Shown here: one piece after another, positions 1-10,675 of the stretch
How positions within the stretch are numbered: position 1 is the first letter of the stretch
Layout of the letters: each line of letters opens with the position of its first letter
Assembly: GCA_048772705.1 (NCBI GenBank)
Contig: JBLWGC010000109.1
Coordinates: forward strand, 1 to 64,000
Reading direction: 5' to 3'
Origin: Leidyana gryllorum EB-2025a
Taxonomy: Eukaryota; Apicomplexa
Length of the DNA: 64,000 nt
Notes under the pieces: generated by a model
What the model was told of the DNA's origin: nothing
Databases searched by the model: none
Seen by the model: the letters and a program-made list of their open reading frames with translations, nothing else
Translations under genes and position numbers: made by a program

Positions 1-11
1 TTTAAACACAC

Positions 12-810
12 ATGTCATCCTCCGCCACCATTTCCCACCCAGCACCTCGAGACGATGGGCATCGCTTTTCAATCGGTACCACGGACACCACGGTACGGCC
101 GACGCCGCCCGCTTCCACGACAACAGCAACCAATGCCAGATTGAGCAGCAAGAAGGACCGCATTTAATTCCAACAACAAAAAGTTAACCAACAACTTTTG
201 TCTGTAATCTGACCACCTTTTTCACCATGCACAAGCTTGACACGATTGGTAATCTGTCCACCCGAGTGCCAGGAGCTTCGTTATCGTCCACGCCGTCGCC
301 TCTCGCCCCGTATGCTGCTGCTCAGCAACGACATCACACCTGGACGATAAGCACAGGTTCCTACCTGCCGATGTCCAACACCATGCAACCCGAGCCCGTA
401 GAGGCGTCTACGACGGCGGCTACCCGGTAAATCTAAGCATCGCAAGCATCATAAATCGTCTGGCCGTGTTAGACAGCTGGAGTCTATTCGTCTGATGCCG
501 GAGCCGACGACTGGTCAGCCCGTGTTTGCATCTGTGCAGAATCGGGAGGCACTTTTCAAGATTACGTCAATGCTAACCAGAGTGCTTATCATCAAAGTGC
601 CTATCAGCCGTATGGGGCGGTGGCATGCCGGAGGCTTCAGCTCCGGGCATGATGGGTAATGCCGCGGTTGCGCAGCCGGGGCTCAACTCTATGGTCTATT
701 CTGTGGGTGGTCCAGCCCATATAGTGGATGAGATCTCTGATGTGCACTATCCTTTGCCCGCACCGCAACCGGAAATGTGGCAAAATGTCGCCTTCTTCTA
801 TCGCTCGTGA
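12..810 (+). CDS. Unresolved multi-exon gene, probably 5'-truncated
   Basis: Several open stretches on the plus strand read like real protein but no exon chain closes. One runs from ATG 227 to 430 and is Ser/Thr/Pro-rich. Another around 480-620 carries Gln/Tyr/Ala-rich text with a doubled QSAYHQSAY-type motif. The last, about 625-810, ends at TGA 808-810 after a Pro-rich tail. Plausible small introns lie near 427-476 and 520-558, but frames conflict depending on the sites chosen. A short ORF at 12-167 may be an upstream exon. No domain is recognised, and the 5' end may lie outside the window. It converges on the next gene, whose stop is at 1,065. Confidence 0.35.
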
Positions 811-1064
811 ATGATAGACCACACCAAGTCAATTAAACACCTCTAATCCGCCAACCACTCGCCGCAGCTTCGGCACGAGGATGATCAACCACGAGGGCCG
901 AGCCAAGTCAGCCTTTAACGTAGCGGTCGTGTGATTAGAGAGAGACAGAGAGAGTCGTCGTCGTCAATTGCTATGACCAAATGTCGGGGGGTCCGTATCT
1001 TTCTCCAGAGACTTATGGTACAACTCCAGTTCTGTGGCCTCAAACGAGTCGGTGTCATCGACTG

Positions 1065-4000
1065 TCACGGAGACCGCCGCGGATTCAGTCGGCTCTTCCG
1101 GTGGGTCATGTCGCCCGGCAAATAACGCATTGCTACACGCCTGTAAACTTCGTCAACACCCGAGAGGCTGATGCTGTCATCGTCATCGCTGTCAGCATTG
1201 TGATGGTCATCTGCCACGTCACTGGGTTCACTGCTCGGGAGCGCCTTCTCGAAATGTGCCAACTCTTTGGCCGCCTGTCCGATCAGTTGGACTGGTCGTT
1301 CGGTCATATGCATCAGAGTGTTGGATCGTCTCCGCCGTCTTTCAGGAACCAAACTCATTAGCCCAAAGTTCTCAGAATCACTGTGACCCATTGAGCTCTC
1401 CAAGATGCTGCTGGTCAATCCCGCGTCACTCGAGTTCGGCAAGTCGGACTCTCCGGTGCCGTGGTTAGACGTCATGTTGTCGACCACAGTCAGCTGTCTC
1501 AAAGTCTCATTGAACGACGCCCGTGCCTCAATAGGGATGTCATCTGCTACTCTGCCTATCAACCTGAACACAGCAACAAATCAATCACTCTCTCCTCTCC
1601 TATCCACAACTTACTCGACGGGTTGACCCGATGAGATCAGCGGCCGGGGGGGTGCCGAGTGGAGATGAGCGTCAAAGATTAGATCACGCCGTTCGTTCAA
1701 TCGACAGTGGGTTGCTCGGTGTCCGCGCCCCGCGGAGAAAGTGCCCCTGCAACGACAACTCATCATTCGTGCCCTGACTGTGAGTTCGCCTCCGAGTGGG
1801 TCGATCTGGAAGTACTGAGTTTCCAGCACTGGAGCGGTCGTTGACGACTCGAGCCCCAGCATATATTGATACGAGGAGTCAATCAATGGGGGATTCGCGG
1901 ATGTCGTTGCGGGTCGTTCAACGGTGTGTACCGGAGACTCTCGATGGGAAACTCGCATTCGCTGGGTGAAGTGCATAAAGTATATGATGCGCCTTATCAT
2001 CGAACGCTTGTACTTCCGACCCAAAACCTCTGCTAGATGAGCCAGACGTTGCCGCTGGGCCAGCGGCAGAGCTCCTTCATCGAACTTCCTGACATAGTCC
2101 GCGTGCGCTTGCAGCCAGCAATGGAAGTACCGTTGTAGCCGTCGAAGATGCACCTTCTCAAACCCTTCCTGCCACCTGTTACTATTGGCCACAGCCCTTA
2201 TCCAGGTATTAACAAGTCTGACTTTCCACTGCAAAAGCAGACGCCCGGACACTTGTTGCGCCTTCATCCAGCGGTATTGCCACACACGGAAAGCGAATCC
2301 CACGATTTCTGCAGACTTTAGTCTCCACATATGGTAATACTTCAAGGACCAACATTGCTTCCTGTCTCCACATCTGTATTGCGGTCTTCATCTGTCTCGG
2401 CATTAAACCCGTTGACAGCCACCCCAGCCTTGCTCGTCAGTTCGCGCTCATACACACAAAGTCGAGCATAATATTGCAAGGATGAGATCGCATTCTTGAT
2501 CTGCGATCGCTGAATGACCGGAGTGATGGTTATCGCGGCCATGTTGTACCAAACCTCCCGATGGTAGGCCACCTGCCAGGCCATGAAAGCGTTACGCATC
2601 CTAGTCACTTCTGTGTCGCATTGCACAAGCGTCTCCAAAGCGCGCAATCTGGACACACGTTCTGCAAACACCCGAATCGTCCCATTTTGCATTCTGCTGC
2701 CGCCCTCACTCGTTTCTGCTCGCCAAAATGCCAATTGCACTGCCATCTCCTTGCGAGCATGTCGTTGAGCAGTCAGCTTCATCTTGACTTGCAATCGTGC
2801 TACTCGCCATATACTGCAGCCCACATGAAGAGCGACAGCGAACGTGACGATCACTTACGTCCCCCAGGTGTTTCGCAGCACCACGATGCGCTTCCTACCT
2901 GCGAGCGCACGCTCGCGTAGGCTCACCCTGGCCGCTTTCCGCCACCAAAGTAGCGAACCTACCATTCTTTCCGGGTAGAGCGTGATCAAACTCCGTGTCA
3001 GGTTATTCTGAAGGGCCTGAAGTACAGACGGTGAATAGCGTTTCTGCCACTTCCGGATCTGCTCGTCCCCGGACATAGTGTTTGACAAGAAGCGTAAGAA
3101 GGCTAGTCGCCTCAGCACGTCAGGCTTTGAGAGAATCCATGCCAGTTTGTTCAATCGATCTTTGATCCGGATCTTCCGCAGGGCGGTTTTGAAGGCTTCG
3201 AGACCGGATTGAAGGCCCTGCCAGCGCAAGCTCTTGGTATGCAGGGCGGCCAATCGAGTGAGCCATGCTTTGACACGGGCTATGCTATACCAGTGCTCCC
3301 ACAACTTGCCGAGTGCCCTCTGACGATGTACCTTGGCTACCAGGGCTCCGGCAGCATTGATGGCCTCTGCACGAATACTCAGGCGTCGCCAGATCTTCCA
3401 GTATCGGGTGACGGTCATCAAGGTGATAGCCTTGGTCTTACGCCTTATGGCGTTCTTGGTACTAACTAATAGCCTCCAGGCACGGAGAGTTGATGCGATC
3501 GAGTCCATGGCCAGTGTATGTCGCAGTTCGCGTAGGCAAATGATCGATCGCCGTTTCTGAATGAGAGTGTGAGGATGTTTGCAGAGAGTTCTTCGACTTA
3601 CATCGCGCCAGCGGAGGAGGTATTTCATTTTTAGGATGTCGACGAGTATCTTGTACCTAACCGTGAGACGCCATTGTTGGTGCCAGCTCTTCAGGATGGA
3701 CCGCGCTTTGATTTGGGTTACAGCAACGGTGCGGTCGGGCAGCACTGCGACTTGACGTGTGCGGAGCTCCCAGGCTCGGAAGTATTTCCGCTGAACGGAC
3801 AGTGGTTTCACACGTTTGCCGGTTGCCCGGAGTTTGCGAGTACGTCGCAGCCATCGTCTGAAGGTCCGCCACATCAACTTTTTGGTACGTTTGGTTTCGA
3901 TGGCTTGGGCTCGCCATTTTCTGGCAACAGAGTCTCTCCAGAGAGCAAAGACGCGTCGAGCGGTGGAGTTGAACTTGAGTTGTTTGAAGGCGGGCCCGAG

Positions 4001-7000
4001 CATAACGCGAGCCAACAAGATGGCCCCGAATCTGAGGCTCATCCGGAGAACACATCTTTCGAAGATCTGTTCCTTGAGAGCTCTCCAAAGGTGTGATGAG
4101 ACTATCGTATGGAGCCGTTTGAGTCCTCGTTTCACTTTGAGGGAAGCGTTCCAGACCTTCAAAGTCCGTATGGCGACTAAGCCTCGTACTTCCGCAGCCT
4201 TCCCTCGCAGCCAAACCCTCCGAGAGGTCACCTGACGCCAATTGGCAATGGCTCGTTGTCTTCGACGGCGAGTCATCTCCACGCCCGCTTTGCGGCGACG
4301 GCTGAGAGTCTGGTTGTAGGCGGCAGCCCACGCGAAGAAGGCGGTCGACTGGACGCGGCGGAATCTGTGGGCTCGAATCTGCATCATTAAGGGATGCGAT
4401 TCGCAATTGCTTCCCACCACGAACTTCCACCAGTGGAAGAATCGACGTTGCTGTCTCTGACGCAGAAGGACCGCTTTTTCATGGAGCACTGGAACCATCC
4501 GGCGCGTCAGACCCCGCCATCGTTGCAGGTGGACTTTGACTTTGCCCAACTCGGAGAGCAGTATTGCTATGAAGAGCAAAGCGTCCTGTGTTTTGTTACG
4601 GAACACTCTTTCCAGATACGGGGCCAGCGGGTACGACAGTGTTGGGGGGTATTGGAGACAGGCCTCTTCCAAACTTGCGATAGCGTTTTCATACAGATCA
4701 CTGCTCCGACAGTACGTCTCCTGATACACACTGTAAAAGGAGATCATTCCACGTAAACAGACATCATTCCGCAGCACAACGGGCTCAGTGGTTTGTGCGA
4801 TAGTCGCGGAGACGTCTGTGGACGACGATGGCATAGAGACTGGCTCGCTGGTACTCGTCACGAAGGGGAACTCCGAGCATATGGTACCCCAAGAATTCCC
4901 CTCGCTGGTGATGGTAAAGACACCTTCCGATACCGAGGATGGTGGGAACCTCTTAGGAGGCTTGCGATCCAACACCACTTTCAGCAATCTGAGCATTCCG
5001 TCACGTTGTTGCAGCAGTCTGAGATATGAGTCTTGCCATCTGCGAAAGTGTCGCAAGGCGATCGACCGCAGAGACGTTTTGCCCAACTCAGCCTCCTTGT
5101 CGCGCAGATTAAACTTATATAACAGCAGCTGACTCCACCGACGTAACAAATCGCCTTTTCGGCGCCGCACCACAAGGGTTCGAAGCTCATCCTCCCTACT
5201 TTCCGCTTTGTGCACACGTGTGTGTGCCCGCTTCCATCGGCGGAAATACTTTTTCTGCAGAGCCTTGGTGAAGGCCGCATACGCCTCATCCGCAAGTCTC
5301 TGGAGGGCACAGTCGACACGATGAGGTCGATTAAGGGGGTTGGGGGTGGCTCACTTCGCGCTCTTTCCAGACCTTGGCTTTCTGTCTCCAAGTTTTGAAC
5401 ACCATTCTCCGATCGACCTGGATTTTGATGGCCAGCAGTTTGCGTACGCGAGATTGGGATTGCACTCTGTGGGCAAAGGCGAAACCCCATTGTTCGAAGG
5501 CCGCTCGCAAGAAGCGTATTCTCCGCTTCTCCTCCAAGATGGCCCGTTTAGTCTTGAGGGCTCTGTTCCAGGCGGCCCAGGTCCTCCAAACAATGAGAAT
5601 CCGTTTGCTGTATCGCGTCTGACGATCGTATATCAGACGATCTCGCGTCTCTCGATATCTGTTCGCGGAATGTGTGTGGCGTCCGTTCTGTTCGGGAGTG
5701 ACTCACTCGTCGACGACGGCCACGCACTCGCGCCATAGCACGAGGCATCGTCGGGCGATCATTTCCAAGCGATAGTCTCTCAGCTGATTTCCGAGTTCTC
5801 GGAGACGGGCTTCCTGCAGAGTAACGCATTGCCAGTCACGAATGTGAGTCCGGTAGTGGGCCACAGTCACTCGGAACAGAATGTCTCTGCACAGTCGGCC
5901 GACGTTGACTGCCTGGATCCAGGCACTGTGCAACACAGAGATGGATATACGAGGGTCCTCGGATCTCAAGCTCACTCACACAAAGAGTTCTGCTCTCACA
6001 CGAGACAGGAAACGCGCTCGCAGGGCGCTCTCCTTGTGTTTGAACTTGCGGACTCGGTGAGTTTCTGTGTGCCATTCATGGAACAGACGGCCAATTCGCG
6101 CTGTGTTGGCGTGGATGAGACGGGTCCAGATGGCTTGCTGAGGTTTGCCGTGTTGCCACAGATCTGCGTCGCACGATATTTTGGTCAGCCACCTCTGAGA
6201 GGGGCTCTCACTTACCGTCCTTGACGACTGTACGGAGGTGGTGCGGTCGCGTACTCCGCACGAGAGCGAGGAGACAGCCCCGAGCCGCCAACCGACGGCA
6301 CCGCTCGAGAGAGAGCCGCCAGGTGTGCAGAAAGTCTTTGATCAGTTTCTTCCGGTGGAGGGCTGCGACTCTCCGGTAGCGCTGAGCGGGACGAGAGAGA
6401 GGTGAAGTACAGAATGGGAGGGGGTCTCTGTCTGCCTCACTTGGCGAGTGTCCACGGTGACGGCTTTGAGTCGTCTCAGCGCCTCTTTCATCTGAAGACG
6501 GGTGACGACGGCATTGAAGCGGGCGACGCCCCATGTGTAGGTAGTGGCGCAACGCCATCGACTAAAGTAGAGGCGGAGATGTCGGCGAACAATGAGTTGT
6601 TCCTGAGATACGGGTGGTGATCTTAAGTTACTGATTTCTGCTCTATCTCACACAGAGGCAAAGGCGAAGGGCATTTTGCCACATTCTCAACAGGGGAGCG
6701 AGACGATTCTTTGTGAGCGTAGCAGCTTTGGCTCGCAATGTGCACTCTTGCAATGCCCAGGAGTGCCAATGAACGATTACTTTCTGTGTCCACTGTTGGT
6801 CTCCGACATAGCTTAGACACGATTTGAAAGACTTGAGGGACCACTGGTTGAAATAGCGTCGGAGTAGGTTGAGCTGAATAGCTCTCTCTATGACGCAGCC
6901 GAGAAAGACACGTAGCCATGTCTGGAATGAGTTATCGAGTACGACTCTCGAATGCTGTTGTTGTATAACACTGCGATATACTCTCGGATTAAATAGTTTA

Positions 7001-7242
7001 GTCTCGCAGGATGCTCACTGCTGACGATCACGTAAATAGTGTGAGGTGTGCTTCCATTGGACCAGACACTTGCGACACTTCCGAATGTAGATATCAGCCA
7101 CCAAGTCACGATACGCACGGATTTTAGCTTTCTGCAGTACCAATTGGTGCCATTGCAGTAACAATCGGCGCAAACAACATCGCTGAGCCAATGGCAAACG
7201 ATGCCCGGTTAATTCACGCACTCTTAACTCTAAGGCTTCCAT
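1065..7242 (-). CDS. Sfi1-like centrin-binding repeat protein (1,884 aa)
   Basis: Eleven exons close in phase: 7242-7019, 6946-6652, 6602-6441, 6381-6216, 6163-5980, 5925-5707, 5658-5355, 5299-2859, 2813-2354, 2315-1615, 1563-1065. Introns are 38-72 nt. Most of the protein is a long run of basic helical repeats of about 25-35 residues, each with a Trp followed by Arg or Lys (examples: LRRWSQLLL, LRHFRRWQDSY, LLRWRDVSRR, YWKIWRRL). This is the style of Sfi1, whose repeats bind centrin at the spindle pole or centrosome. A Ser/Thr-rich spacer interrupts the repeats near residues 620-700. The C-terminal ~165 residues lack repeats, are acidic (run of Asp) and end RRSP. By family, a role at the microtubule-organising centre or basal body is expected. 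The start at 7,242 lies only 6 nt after the upstream stop. Confidence 0.8.
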
Positions 7243-7248
7243 TTTTCA

Positions 7249-8700
7249 TCACAATTCTCCAACTGCCTGACACAGTGCACATGTCTGTCGGTGCCTATCC
7301 TCGTCGCAAACTGAACAACAATTCCGCGATGGCGATCTGCTGACTACTTTCTCTCGTCTGGAAGACTCTTTTTGCGGCAATGGAGATGCCATCGGAGTGG
7401 GGCGATGCGATAACGAACAGCTCGGAGTCGTCGGACGAGGCGTACGCGGCACTGGAGGCTCCTCCACGCAACAACGGCAAACGGGTTCCTCAAAATCCGA
7501 AAGTGGCCGAGTGCAACAACAGTTTATTGGTTTGTTCAAACATGGCAAGGCTGCCACCGGCCGCGAGTACAATAGGAAACCAATGGTGACGATAACCAAC
7601 CCTGGGAGGATATGTATATCTGCGAATATCAAGTCACCGCCAGCGTCTTACCTGCGAGATTCCACCAGTCGAACGTGTGCCAACCCACGATCAACTCGAT
7701 TATCCACAACAAAGGCGCCCTCATACTGAATATAACTCCCTTCAAGATGGATCCACTCAACTTAGTGATGCAAATGCCACTCGCGTTGAACAAGAAACAG
7801 ACGACAAGATAGATAAAGTTGGCCGCAAATATCCGTCGACTCGCTCGGGTCTGATACATTGTCGCACTGATGTCTTCCTGCCCGCCGACATGCACCAGAC
7901 TCAATGCCACAGCCGTTATCACCACACCCGACACTCCTTCAATCCCAATAGCCATGAAGGGATCGGATCTGTAACGTCGGAAAAGAGCTTCCTCAAGTAC
8001 CAGCAGCAAGGATTGGAGGGCCGTGCCCAGCATTGCCATCACCACACCCAACCAAGCCAGACCGGGATCAAAGTTCGTGTCGCGATCGGGATTCACCAAA
8101 CAGGCAACTCCAGCCAACACCATTCCCACCGTCATGATGCTCAGACCTGCCCACTCGTATCCGTGCAAAGGTTTCCGCACAACACACACGGCGATCCCTG
8201 CTGTGCAGAAGACCATAAATGATCTCATGATCTGCACTGTCGACGCATATGTGATCGTAAATGCCACGTTGCAGAGCGTGGCTCCCAGAGCATCCAGCAA
8301 GGCAGGAACTATCCACCATAAAATACGACCCTTGTCCTTCTTGCCAGGGGGAAGACAAACACAGTTCTGACTCTTCTGCAGCAATCCAAAGATCCCATGG
8401 CCACCCTTATGATGCTTCTGGACATATCTATCCGCCCAGAAGGTAAACAAGCACGCACTTTCTATACAGCAAGTGGGGATTCGAGAAGGATCTCAAGAGG
8501 TCAGGCCTACCTGCGATGAACATCACCATTGTCTGCCAGAAGGGAGCAACGAAGTGAGATGGGTCACAGTACGGATCAAATAGATTCGCACATCGTCTCT
8601 GCACCACCTTCGCCTGCCATTTCTGGACGAACACACATGCCACACCAGATATCAGACACACTACAGCGCTGCCAGCAGCAGCTCGCGCCCTCGGTGACAT
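7249..8700 (-). CDS. SLC35F6-like nucleotide-sugar/drug-metabolite transporter (456 aa)
   Basis: Three exons: 8700-8459, 8427-7652, 7601-7249. The first intron is only 31 nt and the second 50 nt. About nine or ten hydrophobic helices fit the drug/metabolite transporter superfamily. The stretch TYASTVQIMRSF followed by GYEWAGLSIMTVGMVLAG matches the SLC35F6 pattern 'SSFQMLRGA...QWLGI'. An alternative donor just after residue 63 (GT at 8510) breaks the frame, so the later donor was chosen. Oddity: a long C-terminal tail holds three cysteine clusters (around NCCCTR, VCRCC and CCSVCDED) and much Pro/Ser, unlike the family. The Golgi or lysosome would be the usual location; the substrate cannot be read from sequence. 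Confidence 0.75.
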
Positions 8701-8808
8701 AGGAAGGTGACTTTCGGTTTTCCAATGTTCGCTCGCTCTACCTATTACAGACCGGTCATGATGACCAAGACTTATATGTGTTTCTGTTTATGAGATAATG
8801 GTTCAATT

Positions 8809-9102
8809 TCACTGCTCAGCCTTTGGCTCTTCTTCTTTTTCGGCAGGTTCAGTCTCCTCTTTCAATTCTTGTGGGTCAACTGAGATGGTTCCCATCTGGT
8901 ACTTGTGAAGCTGCGGGACACCCTTTGATTTCGATGGGATAAGACCCTCAATAAGGTCGCTGCTGATCTCGATGGTGGCAGTGGGAGTAGAGATCCGGAG
9001 CCCAAGATAAGGAACCTCTTGACCACCTAGATCTACATGACGGATTAGTCTGTCTGCTGCTCTAGCCTGAGCTTCGGCTTCTTGATGACTTCGTGGATCC
9101 AT
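8809..9102 (-). CDS. Small acidic orphan protein (97 aa)
   Basis: Single exon with a clean ATG at 9,102. The first ~25 residues look helical, the middle is predicted mixed (PYLGLRISTPTATIEISSD), and the last 20 residues are mostly Glu, Lys and Pro. There is no signal peptide or membrane segment. I do not recognise the family. Its start codon is 34 nt from the divergent start at 9,137, so the two probably share a promoter. Confidence 0.6.
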   Translation of the reverse strand: MDPRSHQEAEAQARAADRLIRHVDLGGQEVPYLGLRISTPTATIEISSDLIEGLIPSKSKGVPQLHKYQMGTISVDPQELKEETEPAEKEEEPKAEQ

Positions 9103-9136
9103 TGCTGCAAAAAAACCTCACACCTAGTGGGGCCAC
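9103..9136. promoter_or_regulatory. 34-nt divergent promoter interval
   Basis: Everything between the start codons of the 8,809 and 9,137 genes. It must hold both 5' UTRs, unless transcription starts inside the opposite gene. No TATA-like or other known motif stands out. Confidence 0.4.
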
Positions 9137-10668
9137 ATGCAGCAGCCACACGACTTTGGTCTCCTTTCTGTACTATTTGACTCAGTCCTACCCACTCAAG
9201 ATGACTTATTACAAGAGTCTATTCCCTCCCTCATCTCCCAATCTGTCCTGTCCGACGGTGCAACGCCCCCCGAGGTCACTAACCTAGTAGAGCGCTTAGC
9301 CGCGACCTCCTTCACCATCCTCGATCTCGATACAGGAACTTCATTGACCAATCTCAAAGGTGGTCAACCACCCCATAAGAAGGCTCGCCCCCTCTTCCCC
9401 ACACACTTCGGTGCTTCCACACGTAAAGATGCCGAAGCAGACGATCTGGCCGTCAGACCTCCGGTCAGTCGACTCGGTGTGCTCGTCATATGGACAGAAG
9501 ACTTTCTCCTCCATACTCGAAAACTCAAGCAACACATCGCTCAGCACGATACCACCGAGGGGTACACAATCCCAGCCCTCGCTACACGCCTCTGTGATCT
9601 ATACTGCTACGATCGGCGTGATCTGTGGCAAACAACCATCACCTTCGGTGACATAGCCCAACCCTCCGACCTCGAGCAGTGCTGCGAGCTGCATCGTTCC
9701 TTGAGCTTCATTAAACCTACTTCCTCGACACCAGCCTCTGTCAAGCGGCGCAAGCTATACACCACAACTACCACCTTCACATATGACTCGCACAACCAAA
9801 AGCTCGCCCATCTGCAAATCCTGAGTGGAACGACTAATGAGAGCCTTTTCTGTGTCCCTAAGGGCATCCAATGTAATCTGTGTTACTCCAATGAGCAAAA
9901 AGCAGAGGCTATGTCCACCGTCTTCCTGAATGCATACAAACAACAGGTCCTGTCACAAGTGAGTGTACCTCCACTTTTCTCCAATCTTTGATGTCACAGC
10001 AACTGAATGTTACTCTGCTTTACAATCTGGTCAATCTTCAACGCACAACAAATTCTCTCGTCAAAGATGTCGAGCAATTGGGCGCAACAACTCGCGAAAG
10101 AAATGCGCAAACACTCTCCGCCTTTCTGAAGCTCCTAAACGCGAAGAAACGCAAACTGAGGAATTCGGGCAGGCTGACAAGACGCGACTCCGATCCGGAT
10201 GTCAAAGAAGGCTCCCCACGACGCAAACGGAGCCAGCATTCAGATCTGCTGGAGCACATAGACCAACTGGTCGAAGCACCAGCCCCACACAGCGACGATG
10301 ATTTGGAAGTGTCTCTTTCTCACACTGATAGCACTGCCACAGCCAAGACAAGAGCTAAAGCTAAAGCTAAAGTCAAAGCCAAAGCTAAAGCGAAAGCGGC
10401 ACCCAAACCGAAGGCCAAGCCCAAACCAAAAGCGAAAGCTAAAGCCAAAGCGAAAGCCAGTGCGGAGGCTGTTCCTGACACCAGCCACATTGACTCCGGT
10501 AATGACGAGAAGATATTCGCCTCGGACGATGAGAATGAGGCGCTTGAGCCAACGTTGGTTGCCACTGACTTGCCAGTGCGTGGCCGGACGAGACGTGCTA
10601 GTCGTGAAGCGGGGGTACCAATAGCTGCTACCGTGCGAGAGGACGACCCCTTTGATTGGGGCGAATGA
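9137..10668 (+). CDS. Orphan protein with Lys-Ala repeat tail (496 aa)
   Basis: Two exons, 9137-9958 and 10000-10668, split by a 41-nt intron in phase 0. The first ~270 residues look globular, with conserved-looking text (RLGVLVIWTEDFLL, LQILSGTTNESLFCV). The second exon encodes a helical stretch (LLYNLVNLQRTTNSL), a basic region and then about 35 residues of almost pure Lys/Ala/Pro (AKAKAKVKAKAKAK style, near 10,345-10,460). An acidic stretch and a terminal PFDWGE follow. Such tails often bind nucleic acid, so a nuclear role is possible. I do not recognise the globular part. The stop lies 7 nt from the convergent stop of the B-box gene. Confidence 0.7.
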
Positions 10669-10675
10669 AGGGATA

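Noticed and set aside
503-645. 18-nt and 21-nt introns in the first gene
   Set aside because: Several other GT-AG choices exist and the gene model does not close, so no tiny intron can be claimed there.
3657-4430. Long minus-strand open frame (257 codons)
   Set aside because: It overlaps the Sfi1-like exon in another frame and lacks the repeat pattern; it is a shadow.
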